From positions 248,001-312,000 of the forward strand of contig NZ_KB899990.1 in the NCBI RefSeq assembly GCF_000378505.1: a DNA stretch of 64,000 nucleotides, in the 5' to 3' direction. The stretch is from Modicisalibacter luteus DSM 23508 (lineage in GTDB: Bacteria > Pseudomonadota > Gammaproteobacteria > Pseudomonadales > Halomonadaceae). Shown piece by piece: positions 27,110 through 36,819 of the stretch (positions are counted from its first letter, which is position 1; each line of letters starts with the position of its first letter). A program made the translations under genes and the position numbers. The notes under the pieces were generated by a model that saw only the letters and a list, made by a program, of their open reading frames with translations, was not told the origin of the DNA and searched no databases.

Positions 27110-28228
27110 ATGACACGTATTACCGATGTCCAGGCCAGAACCGTCAGCGTACCGCTCGATACTCCTACCAGTTTCTCCAATCGCCAGGTGTTCAAGCGCG
27201 ACTACGCCTTGGTGAAGGTGACAGGGGACGACGGCGTGACCGGGATCGGCTTCTGTTACGGTGGAAACAATGCCGGCGAGCTAGTAACCCGCGCCGTACG
27301 CGACCTGCTGCGTCCGGTGTTGGTGGGGCAGGACGCCCATCACGTCGAAGGCCTGTGGCAGGCGATGTATCAGGAAAGCCTGTTGCATGGCCGCACCGGT
27401 TCCGTGATGCGGGCCATCAGCATCCTTGATACCGCCTTGTGGGATCGCAATGCCCGGGCCTCCAACCTGCCACTTTACAAGTTTCTGGGGGCTTACACCG
27501 ACAGCGTGCCGGCCTACGCCAGCGGTGGCTACTACCTGGACGGCAAAACTCCCGACAGACTCGCTGACGAGATGCGCCACTACGTGTCACTGGGCTTCAA
27601 GGCCGTAAAGATGAAGGTTGGCCGCGAGGACCTGAAAGGCGAGGAGGCGCGCCTGGCTGCGGTGCGAGAAGCCGTCGGCGACGACGTCATCGTCATGCTG
27701 GACGCCAACAACGCCTGGCGGGACCTGCCGTCGGCGCTGGCTTTCATGCGCATGGCCGAGCCCTACGCGCCGTACTGGATAGAGGAGCCGTTCAGCCCCG
27801 ACGACATCGACAACCACCGCCGCCTGGCCGAACGCACCCCGGTGCCGGTCGCCACTGGCGAGATCGAGGCAGGACGTTGGCGCTTCAAGGAGCTGCTCGA
27901 CAAGGAAGCGGCAATGATCCTACAGACCGATGCTGCGGTATGCGGCGGCATCAGCGAATTCCGGCGTATCGCAGCAACGGCGGCCAGCTATGGCGTCGAT
28001 CTGTGCCCGCACTGGTTCCATGATCTGCATGCGCACCTCGTCGCCTCGACACCCAACGCCTCCTATGTCGAGTTCTTCGCCGATGACCAGGTACTTAACT
28101 TCCGAAAGTTGATCGACCATCAACTGGAATTCGTCGATGGTCAGCTGCTCTTGCCGCAGCGGCCCGGGCTGGGCTTCGATTTCGATCCGGACGTGCTCGA
28201 CCGTTACGCCCAGGCACCGTGGGGCTGA
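27110..28228 (+). CDS. mandelate racemase/muconate lactonizing enzyme family dehydratase
   Basis: A 372-residue enolase-superfamily enzyme. Visible catalytic residues are K167 and K169 (KMKVGR), metal ligands D198, E225 and E251 (LDANN, IEEPF, TGEIE), and a C-terminal HWFHDLH with H301/H304. Members abstract the alpha-proton of sugar acids and usually dehydrate or epimerise them. It follows TctA and precedes a DapA-like aldolase, so a sugar-acid dehydratase is most likely. CAGGAG lies 9 bases before the ATG. Confidence 0.87.
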   Translation: MTRITDVQARTVSVPLDTPTSFSNRQVFKRDYALVKVTGDDGVTGIGFCYGGNNAGELVTRAVRDLLRPVLVGQDAHHVEGLWQAMYQESLLHGRTGSVMRAISILDTALWDRNARASNLPLYKFLGAYTDSVPAYASGGYYLDGKTPDRLADEMRHYVSLGFKAVKMKVGREDLKGEEARLAAVREAVGDDVIVMLDANNAWRDLPSALAFMRMAEPYAPYWIEEPFSPDDIDNHRRLAERTPVPVATGEIEAGRWRFKELLDKEAAMILQTDAAVCGGISEFRRIAATAASYGVDLCPHWFHDLHAHLVASTPNASYVEFFADDQVLNFRKLIDHQLEFVDGQLLLPQRPGLGFDFDPDVLDRYAQAPWG

Positions 28229-28267
28229 GCTGGCAGCCATAGAGAAAAATAGACAAGAGGAACAACG

Positions 28268-29191
28268 ATGAGTATCGATACAGGGCGCGTATGGTCGCCG
28301 GTCATTACCCCATTCACGGCGGACCTTGCGCCGGACACAGCGCGCTTCGTGGCGCATTGCCGCTGGCTGCTGGACAACGATGTGGGCCTGGCCGTGTTCG
28401 GCACCAATTCCGAGGCCAATTCGCTGTCGGTGGACGAGAAGTGCAAGTTGCTGGACGCACTGATCGATGACGGCATTCCTGCCGAACGGCTGATGCCGGG
28501 AACCGGCAGCTGTGCGATTCCCGACGCTGTGGCATTGACCCGGCACGCCGTGGACAAGGGGGTGGAAGGCGTGCTGATGCTGCCGCCGTTCTACTACAAG
28601 GGCGTCTCCGACGAAGGGCTGTTCCGTTACTTTGCCGATGTCATCGAGCGGGTGGGGGATGAGCGGTTGCGCATCTACCTGTACCACATTCCGCCGGTCT
28701 CCCAGGTACCGATCTCGCTGTCGCTGATCGAACGGCTGCTCGCGGCCTATCCCGGCACCGTGGTCGGCGTGAAGGACAGCTCGGGGGACTGGGACAACAC
28801 CAAGGCGATGATTGATAGCTTCGGTGCCGACGGCTTCCAGGTATATGCCGGCAGCGAGCCGTTCCTGCTCGATACGCTGCGTGCCGGCGGGGCGGGATGC
28901 ATCAGCGCCACGGCCAATGTCAATCCCGGACCGATCGCGGCGCTGGCCAGGCAATGGCAGGACGACGATGCCGACGACCAGCAGGCGGCCCTGATCCGTA
29001 CCCGGCGCATCTTCGAGAGCGTGCCGATGATTCCGGCACTCAAGGCGGCCACGGCGCGCTATAGCGGCATGGATAGCTGGGCTCGCCCGCGCCCGCCGCT
29101 GGTCGAACTCAATGCCGAACAGCGACAGACGTTATTCTCGCGTCTGGATGATATCGGCTTCGATATGCCCGGCGTGCCGACAGGCAACTGA
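28268..29191 (+). CDS. DapA/NAL family aldolase (dihydrodipicolinate synthase-like)
   Basis: A 307-residue Schiff-base aldolase or lyase of the DapA family. K169 in VGVKDSSGD forms the imine with the keto acid and Y139 in YLYHIPP is the proton relay. The GTNSEA segment at 45-50 differs from the GTTGE of DapA, which argues against lysine synthesis. In this cluster it probably cleaves or decarboxylates a 2-keto-3-deoxy sugar acid made by one of the dehydratases. Confidence 0.87.
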   Translation: MSIDTGRVWSPVITPFTADLAPDTARFVAHCRWLLDNDVGLAVFGTNSEANSLSVDEKCKLLDALIDDGIPAERLMPGTGSCAIPDAVALTRHAVDKGVEGVLMLPPFYYKGVSDEGLFRYFADVIERVGDERLRIYLYHIPPVSQVPISLSLIERLLAAYPGTVVGVKDSSGDWDNTKAMIDSFGADGFQVYAGSEPFLLDTLRAGGAGCISATANVNPGPIAALARQWQDDDADDQQAALIRTRRIFESVPMIPALKAATARYSGMDSWARPRPPLVELNAEQRQTLFSRLDDIGFDMPGVPTGN

Positions 29192-29205
29192 TCGAGGGCA
29201 ATCCC

Positions 29206-30207
29206 ATGAACAGCAAACGTGTCGTTGCCGTGCGCCGGTTGAAGCCATGGCATCTCGATCGGCTGCAAGAGCGGTTCCACGTCGACTATTTCGAGGAGCC
29301 CGATCACGACCCCATGGCTTACCGGGAAGCGCTGCACAAGGCGCATGGCCTGATTGGCGGCAAGTTGCAGGTCTCGCCAGGCACGCTGGACGATGCACCG
29401 CATCTGGAAGCCGTTGCCACCATCTCGGTGGGGTACGACAACCTGCCGGTCGATGAGATGAACCGACGCGGCATCGTGTTGACCAATACCCCTGACGTAC
29501 TGACCGAGACCACTGCCGATACCGGCTTCCTGCTGCTCATGGCCACGGCGCGACGGTTGGTGGAATTGACCGATTTCGTTCGGCAGGGGCACTGGACACA
29601 GCATGTCAGCGAGGCACAGTTCGGCCACGACGTGCATGGCAAGACGCTGGGTCTGGTCGGGATGGGGCGCATCGGGCAGGCCATTGCCAGGCGTGCGCTG
29701 GGCTTCGGTATGCAGGTGCGTTATACCCACGCCTCACCCAAGCCGGAATTCGAATCGCGCTGGGGCGTCGAGCGCCGCGATTGCGAGACGCTGCTCGGCG
29801 AGTCGGACTTCGTCTGCCTGACCGTGCCTTTGACGCCCCAGACCGAATATCTCATCGGCGCCGATCAACTGCGGTGCATGAAGCCATCGTCGATACTGAT
29901 CAATATCGCCCGTGGCCGTGTCGTCGACGAGGCGGCGCTGGTCCACGCCTTGAAGGAAGGCGTCATCGCCGGGGCCGGCCTCGACGTGTACGAACGCGAG
30001 CCCCTGCCGGCCGACTCGCCTCTGCCGAGGATGTCGAATGTCGTGGCCCTGCCGCATGTCGGCTCCGCGACCTTCGAGACACGTGATGCGATGGCGCGCT
30101 GTGCCGTTGATAACCTGTGCCAGGCACTGGATGGTGAGAAACCTCACGATCTGGTCAATGCCGAAGCATGGGCGTTGCGCCAAGGGCACGGCTCGCTAGC
30201 CACATGA
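29206..30207 (+). CDS. D-2-hydroxyacid dehydrogenase (glyoxylate/hydroxypyruvate reductase-like)
   Basis: A 333-residue D-isomer-specific 2-hydroxyacid dehydrogenase. The Rossmann motif is GLVGMGRIGQ, the catalytic Arg is in NIARGRVVDE, the Glu in DVYEREP and the His in LPHVGSAT. Substrates in the GhrB-like group are glyoxylate, hydroxypyruvate and 2-ketogluconate. Located 14 bases after the aldolase, it may reduce a keto product of the cleavage step, but the product is unknown. Confidence 0.88.
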   Translation: MNSKRVVAVRRLKPWHLDRLQERFHVDYFEEPDHDPMAYREALHKAHGLIGGKLQVSPGTLDDAPHLEAVATISVGYDNLPVDEMNRRGIVLTNTPDVLTETTADTGFLLLMATARRLVELTDFVRQGHWTQHVSEAQFGHDVHGKTLGLVGMGRIGQAIARRALGFGMQVRYTHASPKPEFESRWGVERRDCETLLGESDFVCLTVPLTPQTEYLIGADQLRCMKPSSILINIARGRVVDEAALVHALKEGVIAGAGLDVYEREPLPADSPLPRMSNVVALPHVGSATFETRDAMARCAVDNLCQALDGEKPHDLVNAEAWALRQGHGSLAT

Positions 30208-30226
30208 AATGACTCAGGGACCTGCC

Positions 30227-31510
30227 ATGTCCGGTTTACGCTCTCGACGCCTGGCGTCGATACTGAATTTCGAGGATTTCGAGAAGGCGGCGCGACGCCA
30301 TCTGCCGCGTCCGATCTTCGGTTATGTGGCCAATGCCGCCGAGGATCGCAAGACGCTGTCAGCCAACCGCAGCGCCTTCGACGATTATTGCTTCGTGCCG
30401 CGGGCATTGGTCGATGTCTCCCGGGTATCGCTGGAGACCGATCTGCTCGGCAAGCGATACAGTGCGCCCTTCGGTATTGCACCGATGGGCATCAGCGCGC
30501 TCTCGGCCTACCGGGGCGACATCGTCCAGGCTCAGGCTGCGGTCAGGGCCGGTATTCCCATGATACTCAGTGGCACCTCGCTGATTCCCATGGAGGAAGT
30601 GGCAGCAACGGGAGGGACGGACTGGTTCCAGGCTTACCTGCCCGGCGATCCGGCAGGCATCGAGGCACTCATCGAGCGCGTCAGGCAGGCAGGCTTCAGT
30701 AAACTGGTCATCACTGTGGACTATCCTGTACCGCCCAACAGTGACAACAACAAGCGCAGTGGTTTTTCCTCGCCATTGCGACCCAGCCTACGCCTGGCGT
30801 TCGACGGGCTCATTCGGCCCCGCTGGCTGTTTGGCACTTTCCTGCGCACGCTCTACAAGCATGGTATTCCGCATTTCGAGAACAATTACGCCACGCGCGG
30901 TATTCCGGTCATTTCTACGAACGTCAACCGTGACTTCTCCGGCCGCAGCCATCTCAACTGGCAGTACCTCGAGCTGGTCCGGCGAATCTGGCCGGGACAA
31001 CTGATCGTCAAGGGTATCCTGAACCCCGAGGATGCCCGGAAGGCGCGCGATGCCGGGGTTGATGGCATCATCGTTTCCAACCATGGCGGACGCCAGCTAG
31101 ACAGTACCATCGCTGCGCTGCGGGCGTTGCCGGCCGTGGTCGACGCCGTCGGCGACCTACCGGTCATGGTCGATAGTGGCTTTCGGCGTGGCACCGATGT
31201 GCTCAAGGCCCTGGCGCTGGGAGCGAAGTTCGTATTCATCGGGCGACCCTTCAACTACGCGGCGGCCTATGCCGGAGAAGCGGGAGTCTCGCATGCGATT
31301 CGCCTGATGCAGGATGAGGTGGCCCGCAACATGGCACTGCTGGGCGCGACATGTATCGAGGAAGTTACCCCGGATCGGCTTTGCGTCAACGGACACGGTC
31401 CGGCCGGCCTTCCAGCAACCGCTGCCCAGCCTGGCGTCCCGGCGTATCGTCCCGGTGAGGCAGCACAGTCCCGGCCGACGTCGGACCAGTCCCTCGGATC
31501 AATGACTTGA
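30227..31510 (+). CDS. FMN-dependent alpha-hydroxy acid dehydrogenase (LldD/glycolate oxidase family)
   Basis: A 427-residue FMN enzyme. The active-site His is in SNHGGRQLD, FMN contacts are at PFGIAPMG, TVDYPVPP and DSGFRRGTDVLKALALGAKFVFIGRP. The ATG at 30227 is preferred to one at 30209 because CAGGGA precedes it; both are close to the previous stop. Members oxidise L-lactate, glycolate or mandelate and pass electrons to quinone or oxygen. A tail of about 40 residues after the catalytic domain is rich in Pro/Ser and of no known role. Confidence 0.87.
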   Translation: MSGLRSRRLASILNFEDFEKAARRHLPRPIFGYVANAAEDRKTLSANRSAFDDYCFVPRALVDVSRVSLETDLLGKRYSAPFGIAPMGISALSAYRGDIVQAQAAVRAGIPMILSGTSLIPMEEVAATGGTDWFQAYLPGDPAGIEALIERVRQAGFSKLVITVDYPVPPNSDNNKRSGFSSPLRPSLRLAFDGLIRPRWLFGTFLRTLYKHGIPHFENNYATRGIPVISTNVNRDFSGRSHLNWQYLELVRRIWPGQLIVKGILNPEDARKARDAGVDGIIVSNHGGRQLDSTIAALRALPAVVDAVGDLPVMVDSGFRRGTDVLKALALGAKFVFIGRPFNYAAAYAGEAGVSHAIRLMQDEVARNMALLGATCIEEVTPDRLCVNGHGPAGLPATAAQPGVPAYRPGEAAQSRPTSDQSLGSMT

Positions 31511-31587
31511 TCTGAGTCTACACGGCGATGCCCTGGAGTAAGCTACAGTGGTAGCAGGATCAGGATTTTCCTGGCCGGGAGGTCGCC

Positions 31588-33018
31588 GTGCTGAATCCCA
31601 TCCGCGCTTCAAGCGCCTTGCGTTGTGTCGGCTGGATAGTCGCGTTGATCTGTGGAGCGTTGCTGGCCTGGGTGGCCGGCGCCCAGGAGACGCGCCAGAC
31701 TGCAGTGGTCATGACTATCGATGGCAGTATCAGCCCGGCCACCAGTGATTACTTCCAGCGTGGATTGCAACGCGCCCAGGCCCAGGATGCCGAACTCGTG
31801 ATCCTGCGCCTGGATACCCCCGGCGGCCTGGATGCGGCAATGCGCGACATGATCGGGGCCATGCTCGTTTCCGACGTTCCGGTCGTCGTCTATGTTGCGC
31901 CGCAGGGCGCCCGCGCCGCCAGTGCCGGTACCTACCTGCTGATGGCCAGCCATGTAGCGGCCATGGCGCCAGCTACCCATTTGGGATCGGCCACACCGGT
32001 ACGCATTGGTGGCGGTGGCCCGCCCGGCGGTGGCGACGAGCGCTCCGAGGATCCGGCCGGACCCGAGCAGGACGGGAACGATAATCCGGAGACCAGCGAG
32101 CCACGCCGGGGTGATACGGCAATGGAGCGCAAGGTTCTCGAAGATGCCGTGGCCTATATTCGTAGCCTGGCCGAGCGCCACGGGCGCAACGCCGACTGGG
32201 CTGAACGTGCCGTGCGCGAGGCGGTGAATCTCACGGCGCGCCAGGCACTGGAGCAGGACGTTGCCGATGTGGTGGCGACCGACATCGAAGACCTGCTGGC
32301 GCAGATCGATGGTCGTGAGGTGGTCATGCGCGACGGGACGCTGACTCTGGATACCGCGGGGCTGACTCTCGAGCGCGTCGAGCCCGACTGGCGAACCGAG
32401 CTTCTGTCGATCATCGCCGATCCCAATGTCGCCTATCTGCTGATGATCGCCGGCTTCTATGGACTCCTGTTCGAACTAATCAATCCCGGTGCCATGGTGC
32501 CGGGCGTTATCGGCGCGATCTGCCTGCTGCTGGCGTTGTTCGCATTCCAGGTACTGCCGGTCAATTATGCCGGCCTGGCCCTGGTATTGCTGGGGCTGGG
32601 GCTGATCGTCGGTGAAGCATTGATGCCCAGTTTCGGCATTCTGGGGATCGGGGGGATCGTCGCCTTCGTGGTCGGCTCGGTCATCCTGATGGACGATCGC
32701 AACATGGCGGTGTCGGTGCCATTGATCGGGGGGGTGGCCCTGGTGGCGTCCGGGTTCATGTTATGGGCGGTGATCGGCTTCGTCAGGATGCGGCGAAAAC
32801 GGCCGCGTACCGGTCAAGACGAGCTGCTGGGTGCAGAGGCGGTGGCACTCGAGGATTTCACTAGCCGCGGGCATGTTCGCCTTCGCGGCGAGCGTTGGAA
32901 TGCGCGGAGTCGCCAGCCGGTGCACAAGGGGCAGCAGTTGAAGGTCGTCGCTGTCGATGGTTTGACCCTCGAGGTTATGCCGCTCGGTAGTGCATCCGCC
33001 CCGTTCAGCTCTGGCTAA
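31588..33018 (+). CDS. NfeD family membrane serine protease (ClpP-class)
   Basis: A 476-residue protein: signal peptide (1-32), a ClpP-like protease domain with LDTPGG and the Ser in RAASAGTYL (about residues 38-240, interrupted by a Pro/Glu-rich insert), four hydrophobic segments (about 285-400), and a C-terminal OB-fold NfeD domain (VRLRGERWNARS). The GTG start has GGGAGG 6 bases upstream. The next gene encodes an SPFH protein, the usual partner: such proteases cleave the SPFH protein or act at membrane microdomains. Confidence 0.9.
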   Translation: MLNPIRASSALRCVGWIVALICGALLAWVAGAQETRQTAVVMTIDGSISPATSDYFQRGLQRAQAQDAELVILRLDTPGGLDAAMRDMIGAMLVSDVPVVVYVAPQGARAASAGTYLLMASHVAAMAPATHLGSATPVRIGGGGPPGGGDERSEDPAGPEQDGNDNPETSEPRRGDTAMERKVLEDAVAYIRSLAERHGRNADWAERAVREAVNLTARQALEQDVADVVATDIEDLLAQIDGREVVMRDGTLTLDTAGLTLERVEPDWRTELLSIIADPNVAYLLMIAGFYGLLFELINPGAMVPGVIGAICLLLALFAFQVLPVNYAGLALVLLGLGLIVGEALMPSFGILGIGGIVAFVVGSVILMDDRNMAVSVPLIGGVALVASGFMLWAVIGFVRMRRKRPRTGQDELLGAEAVALEDFTSRGHVRLRGERWNARSRQPVHKGQQLKVVAVDGLTLEVMPLGSASAPFSSG

Positions 33019-33083
33019 TCCTGTAAGAATGTCGGTGTAACCCGCTAACCATCGCTCATGCAAGCGTCGCTTGGAGGTGGCCC

Positions 33084-33914
33084 ATGATGATTTCCTATCT
33101 TGTCCCCGTCGTGCTGGTCGTGCTGCTGATCGCGGCTTCGATCCGCATCCTGCCCGAGTACAAGCGAGGCGTGGTGTTCTTCCTGGGACGCTACCAGGCG
33201 GTAAAGGGACCGGGGCTGTTCTTTATTATTCCGTTGATCCAGAAGATGGAGGTGGTCGATCTGCGGGTCATCACCATGGATGTACCGGAACAGGACGTGA
33301 TTTCCCGCGACAACGTCACTGTGCGCGTCAATGCCGTGCTTTATTTCCGCGTCGTCGACCCCGAAAAGGCCATCATTCAGGTCGAGAACTTCGTCGTTGC
33401 CACCAGCCAATTGGCGCAGACCACGCTGCGCTCGGTTCTCGGCAAGCATGATCTCGACGAGATGCTCTCCGAGCGCGACAGGCTCAACAATGATATCCAG
33501 GAAATCCTCGATACCCAGACCGAGGATTGGGGCATCAAGGTTGCCAATGTCGAGATCAAGCATGTCGATCTCGACGAGAGCATGATTCGCGCCATCGCCC
33601 GCCAGGCCGAGGCCGAGCGTGAGCGGCGTGCCAAGGTGATCCATGCCGAGGGCGAGCTGCAAGCGTCACAGAAACTGGTCGAGGCGGCCAACGTCATGTC
33701 CGAGAATGGCGCAGCACTTCAGTTGCGCTACCTGCAGACCATGAGCGACATGAGCAACCGTAACTCTTCGACAATCGTGTTCCCTCTGCCCATGGACATC
33801 ATGGAGGCTTTCAAGGCGATGGGACAGGGGGGCGCTCGCACAACGCTGTCGGAGCGGGCACCTTCTTCCTCGCAGCGTACCGAACAGGGCGGCGATGGCA
33901 CAGATCTGGGCTGA
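33084..33914 (+). CDS. slipin / SPFH (stomatin-like) family protein
   Basis: A 276-residue membrane-anchored SPFH protein: one helix at about 3-18, then the SPFH domain with [20 protein letters not shown] and [13 protein letters not shown], a helical region ([23 protein letters not shown]) and a flexible Ser/Thr-rich tail. It is encoded 65 bases after its usual protease partner NfeD. GGAGG stands before the ATG. Such proteins build oligomeric membrane rings. Confidence 0.93.
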   Translation: MMISYLVPVVLVVLLIAASIRILPEYKRGVVFFLGRYQAVKGPGLFFIIPLIQKMEVVDLRVITMDVPEQDVISRDNVTVRVNAVLYFRVVDPEKAIIQVENFVVATSQLAQTTLRSVLGKHDLDEMLSERDRLNNDIQEILDTQTEDWGIKVANVEIKHVDLDESMIRAIARQAEAERERRAKVIHAEGELQASQKLVEAANVMSENGAALQLRYLQTMSDMSNRNSSTIVFPLPMDIMEAFKAMGQGGARTTLSERAPSSSQRTEQGGDGTDLG

Positions 33915-33969
33915 GTCTCGGCCCGGCTTGCCTACGGCATGAAATGCGTTCAGGCTGAGCGGCTGATCG

Positions 33970-34920
33970 TTGCCGACCGAGAGGTTGTCCTTGTCGTTCT
34001 CTTCGTTGTCCTTGCGCCAGAAAGGCCTGCTGATGACGGCGGCTGGCCCGCTGATCATTTCTCCCGATGCGCTGCTGATCAAGCTGGTCGGAATGCCCGA
34101 CAGTCAGGTCCTGTTCTGGCGAGGTGCGCTGTTTGCGCTGGGTATGCTGATCGTGCTGCTACTGCGCAGCGGACGTCGCATCGGTACGATGTTTCGACGT
34201 TGTGGGCTCACCGGACTGGGAGTGGCCGTGTTCTTCGGCCTTTCCAATCTTGGCTTCGTGCTGGGCAATCAATACACCAAAGGCGGCAATGTATTGATGA
34301 TCCTGGCTGGTACGCCATTGATCGCCGCCTTGCTGTCGCGTTTCTTCCTGCATGAGCGGCTGCCGTGGCGGACCTGGCTGTCGATTCTGCTGTGCCTGGC
34401 GGGGACGTCGCTGATCGTGCTTGACGATGCCGGCCCCGGCTCGTGGCTGGGCAATGCCTTCGCTCTGCTCTCGGCCGTTTCGATGGCGGCGAATTTCACC
34501 CTATGCCGAACCCGCCCCGATATCGACATGAGTCCTATGCTGGCCGTGTCGGGACTGTTTCTCATTGTCGTGGCCTGGCCCATGGCGACGATGATGGGCG
34601 GGATACTGCTGCCGTCAGTGACGCAGGCAGGTTGGCTAGCGTTACTTTGCCTGGTCCTGCTTCCTCTGGGCTTTACTTTGATCCAGCGCGGGCCGCTCTA
34701 TCTGTCAGCAGCCGACGTCAGCTTGTTGATGCTGCTCGAGACTGTGGCCGGGACGCTGTGGGTGTGGTGGATCCTTGAGGAACAGCCCTCATTACTGGCG
34801 TTTATCGGCGGCACTGTGGTTCTGGGCACGCTACTGGGCAAAAGCCTGATCGAACGCCGCCTGGAGCGTCAGGCTGGTGGTTCATCGCCCAGTGATGCCC
34901 GTTCCGCCGCTCGGCCGTGA
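33970..34920 (+). CDS. EamA/DMT family transporter
   Basis: A membrane protein of up to 316 residues with ten hydrophobic segments in two EamA repeats (EPS: LPWRTWLSILLCLAGTSLIV and AFIGGTVVLGTLLG). Drug/metabolite transporters of this kind export or import small metabolites; the substrate cannot be inferred. The start is uncertain: TTG at 33970, 33985 or 33991 is possible, with GAGAGG at 33979-33984 favouring 33991, and an in-frame ATG at 34033 would cut the first helix. Confidence 0.8.
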   Translation: MPTERLSLSFSSLSLRQKGLLMTAAGPLIISPDALLIKLVGMPDSQVLFWRGALFALGMLIVLLLRSGRRIGTMFRRCGLTGLGVAVFFGLSNLGFVLGNQYTKGGNVLMILAGTPLIAALLSRFFLHERLPWRTWLSILLCLAGTSLIVLDDAGPGSWLGNAFALLSAVSMAANFTLCRTRPDIDMSPMLAVSGLFLIVVAWPMATMMGGILLPSVTQAGWLALLCLVLLPLGFTLIQRGPLYLSAADVSLLMLLETVAGTLWVWWILEEQPSLLAFIGGTVVLGTLLGKSLIERRLERQAGGSSPSDARSAARP

Positions 34921-35262
34921 ACGGGGTGGGTAAAACCTGCTAGAATCCGCCACTTGTTGATTGGACGAACGCGACTTTTGTCGCATGCGTCGATGATATT
35001 CATGACCGGAAGCGTAACCCAATGTCTTCATCCCACACTGGCTGCAGTCCACCCTAGCGTCTGACCCTCCCCGCATGCTCCCTGCATGCTGCGATGGCAT
35101 GAGCTCGTCTCGTCATTCTCCGCTCATGGCCAGCGCGTCAATCTGCTTTACGACGGTAGCGCATGTGCCTGCCTATTTTCGAAATCCAGCCTCGTGTTCT
35201 TCCTTCAGTGGGCGTCATGCTCACAGCGGGAACGTGAACGGCTGACAATCACGGAATCGAGA
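34921..35262 (+). other. 341-base region without a gene, leader of the SulP gene
   Basis: No convincing coding region. It has the promoter candidate at 34938-34946, a small hairpin GCGAC-TTTT-GTCGC at 34971-34984, and two GCATGC palindromes near 35083-35098. The frame leading into the SulP gene is open from 35086 but that part is not like the family, so translation from 35263 is preferred. No known riboswitch was recognised. Confidence 0.4.
34938..34946 (+). promoter_or_regulatory. extended -10 promoter candidate upstream of sulP
   Basis: TGCTAGAAT is an extended -10 element with a weak -35-like GTGAAC 18 bases upstream. It directs transcription towards the SulP-type gene through a long leader (about 310 bases). 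Confidence 0.35.
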
Positions 35263-36753
35263 ATGATCCGCTCCCTACAACAGACCTGGTTTTCCAATAT
35301 CAAGAACGATTCCCTTGCCGGTATCGTCGTCGCCTTGGCGTTGATACCCGAGGCCATCGCTTTTTCCATCATTGCCGGGGTCGACCCCAAGGTCGGTCTC
35401 TACGCCTCGTTCTGTATCGCTGTGATCACCGCCTTCGCCGGCGGGCGACCGGCGATGATCTCGGCGGCCACCGGTGCCATGGCGCTACTTATGGTGACCC
35501 TGGTGCGTGAGCATGGTCTCGAGTACCTGCTCGCGGCCACACTGTTGACCGGCGTGCTACAGATCGTTGCCGGCTACCTGCGCCTGGGCGAGCTGATGCG
35601 CTTCGTGTCGCGCTCTGTAGTGACCGGCTTCGTCAATGCCCTGGCAATTTTGATTTTCATGGCCCAGCTGCCCGAACTGATCGGCGTGACCTGGCATGTC
35701 TATGCCATGACCGCTGCAGGGCTTGGCATCATCTACCTGTTTCCGCTGCTGCCCAAGATCGGCAAGACGGTACCGTCTCCGCTGGTGTGTATCGTTGTGC
35801 TGACCCTCGTTTACATGATGAGCGGCATGGACATCCGTACCGTCGGCGACATGGGCGAATTGCCCGATACTCTGCCGGTCTTCCTGTGGCCGGACGTACC
35901 GCTGACCCTCGAAACCATGATGATCATCTTCCCCTATGCGATCATGCTGAGTGTGGTCGGTTTGCTCGAGTCGATGATGACGGCAACCATTGTCGATGAG
36001 TTGACCGATACTCCCAGTGACAAAAACCGTGAGTGCAAGGGGCAAGGGCTGGCCAACATCGGCGCCGGTCTGTTCGGCGGCATGGCCGGCTGCGCGATGA
36101 TCGGCCAGTCGGTGATCAATGTGAAATCCGGTGGTCGTACGCGTCTGTCGACCCTGATCGCCGGTGTCGTGTTGCTGCTGATGGTAGTGTTCCTCAGTGA
36201 CTGGGTATCGCAGATACCCATGGCCGCACTGGTAGCGGTGATGATCATGGTCTCGATCGGTACGTTCAGCTGGGATTCACTGCGCGACCTGAAGAAGCAC
36301 CCCATGAGCACCAACATCGTCATGCTGGCTACGGTAGTCGTGGTAGTCCTCACCCATAACCTGGCTATAGGCGTATTCGTCGGGGTACTGCTGGCCTCGC
36401 TGTTCTTTGCCAATAAGGTGGGGCGGGTACTCTACATTAGCAGCGAGATGAGCAATGACGGGCGCGCCCGTAACTATCAGGTCGTCGGTCAGGTGTTCTT
36501 CACTTCAGCGGATCGCTTCGTCGATGCCTTCGACTTCAAGGAAACCCTCGAGCGGGTACGCATTGATCTGTCGCGGGCCCATTTCTGGGACATTACCGCT
36601 GTAGGCGCGCTGGATAAGGTGGTGATCAAGTTCCGTCGCGAAGGCACCGAGGTCGAGATAGTGGGGCTGAACGAAGCCAGCGCGACGATCGTCGATCGGT
36701 TCGCTGTTCACGACAAGCCCGAGGCGGTCGAGAAGATGATGGGGGGGCATTAG
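35263..36753 (+). CDS. SulP family inorganic anion transporter
   Basis: A 496-residue transporter of the SLC26/SulP family. The opening [32 protein letters not shown] is diagnostic, followed by about eleven hydrophobic segments and a C-terminal STAS domain ([29 protein letters not shown], about residues 400-496). SulP carriers move sulfate, bicarbonate or other anions, with Na+ or H+. A universal stress protein gene follows by 66 bases, a pairing common for bicarbonate-type SulP; the substrate here is not proven. Confidence 0.92.
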   Translation: MIRSLQQTWFSNIKNDSLAGIVVALALIPEAIAFSIIAGVDPKVGLYASFCIAVITAFAGGRPAMISAATGAMALLMVTLVREHGLEYLLAATLLTGVLQIVAGYLRLGELMRFVSRSVVTGFVNALAILIFMAQLPELIGVTWHVYAMTAAGLGIIYLFPLLPKIGKTVPSPLVCIVVLTLVYMMSGMDIRTVGDMGELPDTLPVFLWPDVPLTLETMMIIFPYAIMLSVVGLLESMMTATIVDELTDTPSDKNRECKGQGLANIGAGLFGGMAGCAMIGQSVINVKSGGRTRLSTLIAGVVLLLMVVFLSDWVSQIPMAALVAVMIMVSIGTFSWDSLRDLKKHPMSTNIVMLATVVVVVLTHNLAIGVFVGVLLASLFFANKVGRVLYISSEMSNDGRARNYQVVGQVFFTSADRFVDAFDFKETLERVRIDLSRAHFWDITAVGALDKVVIKFRREGTEVEIVGLNEASATIVDRFAVHDKPEAVEKMMGGH

Positions 36754-36819
36754 GATTCCCTGGCGGCATGCGGGCATGCATCCTAGAACGACGCGAGACG
36801 ACAAGAAGGAATGAGCACG

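Noticed and set aside
27920-28954. 344-codon minus-strand frame over the enolase-superfamily and aldolase genes
   Set aside because: Antisense to two genes with visible active sites; no evidence of its own.
31588-33914. NfeD-slipin pair as a novel system
   Set aside because: This gene pair is common and well described.
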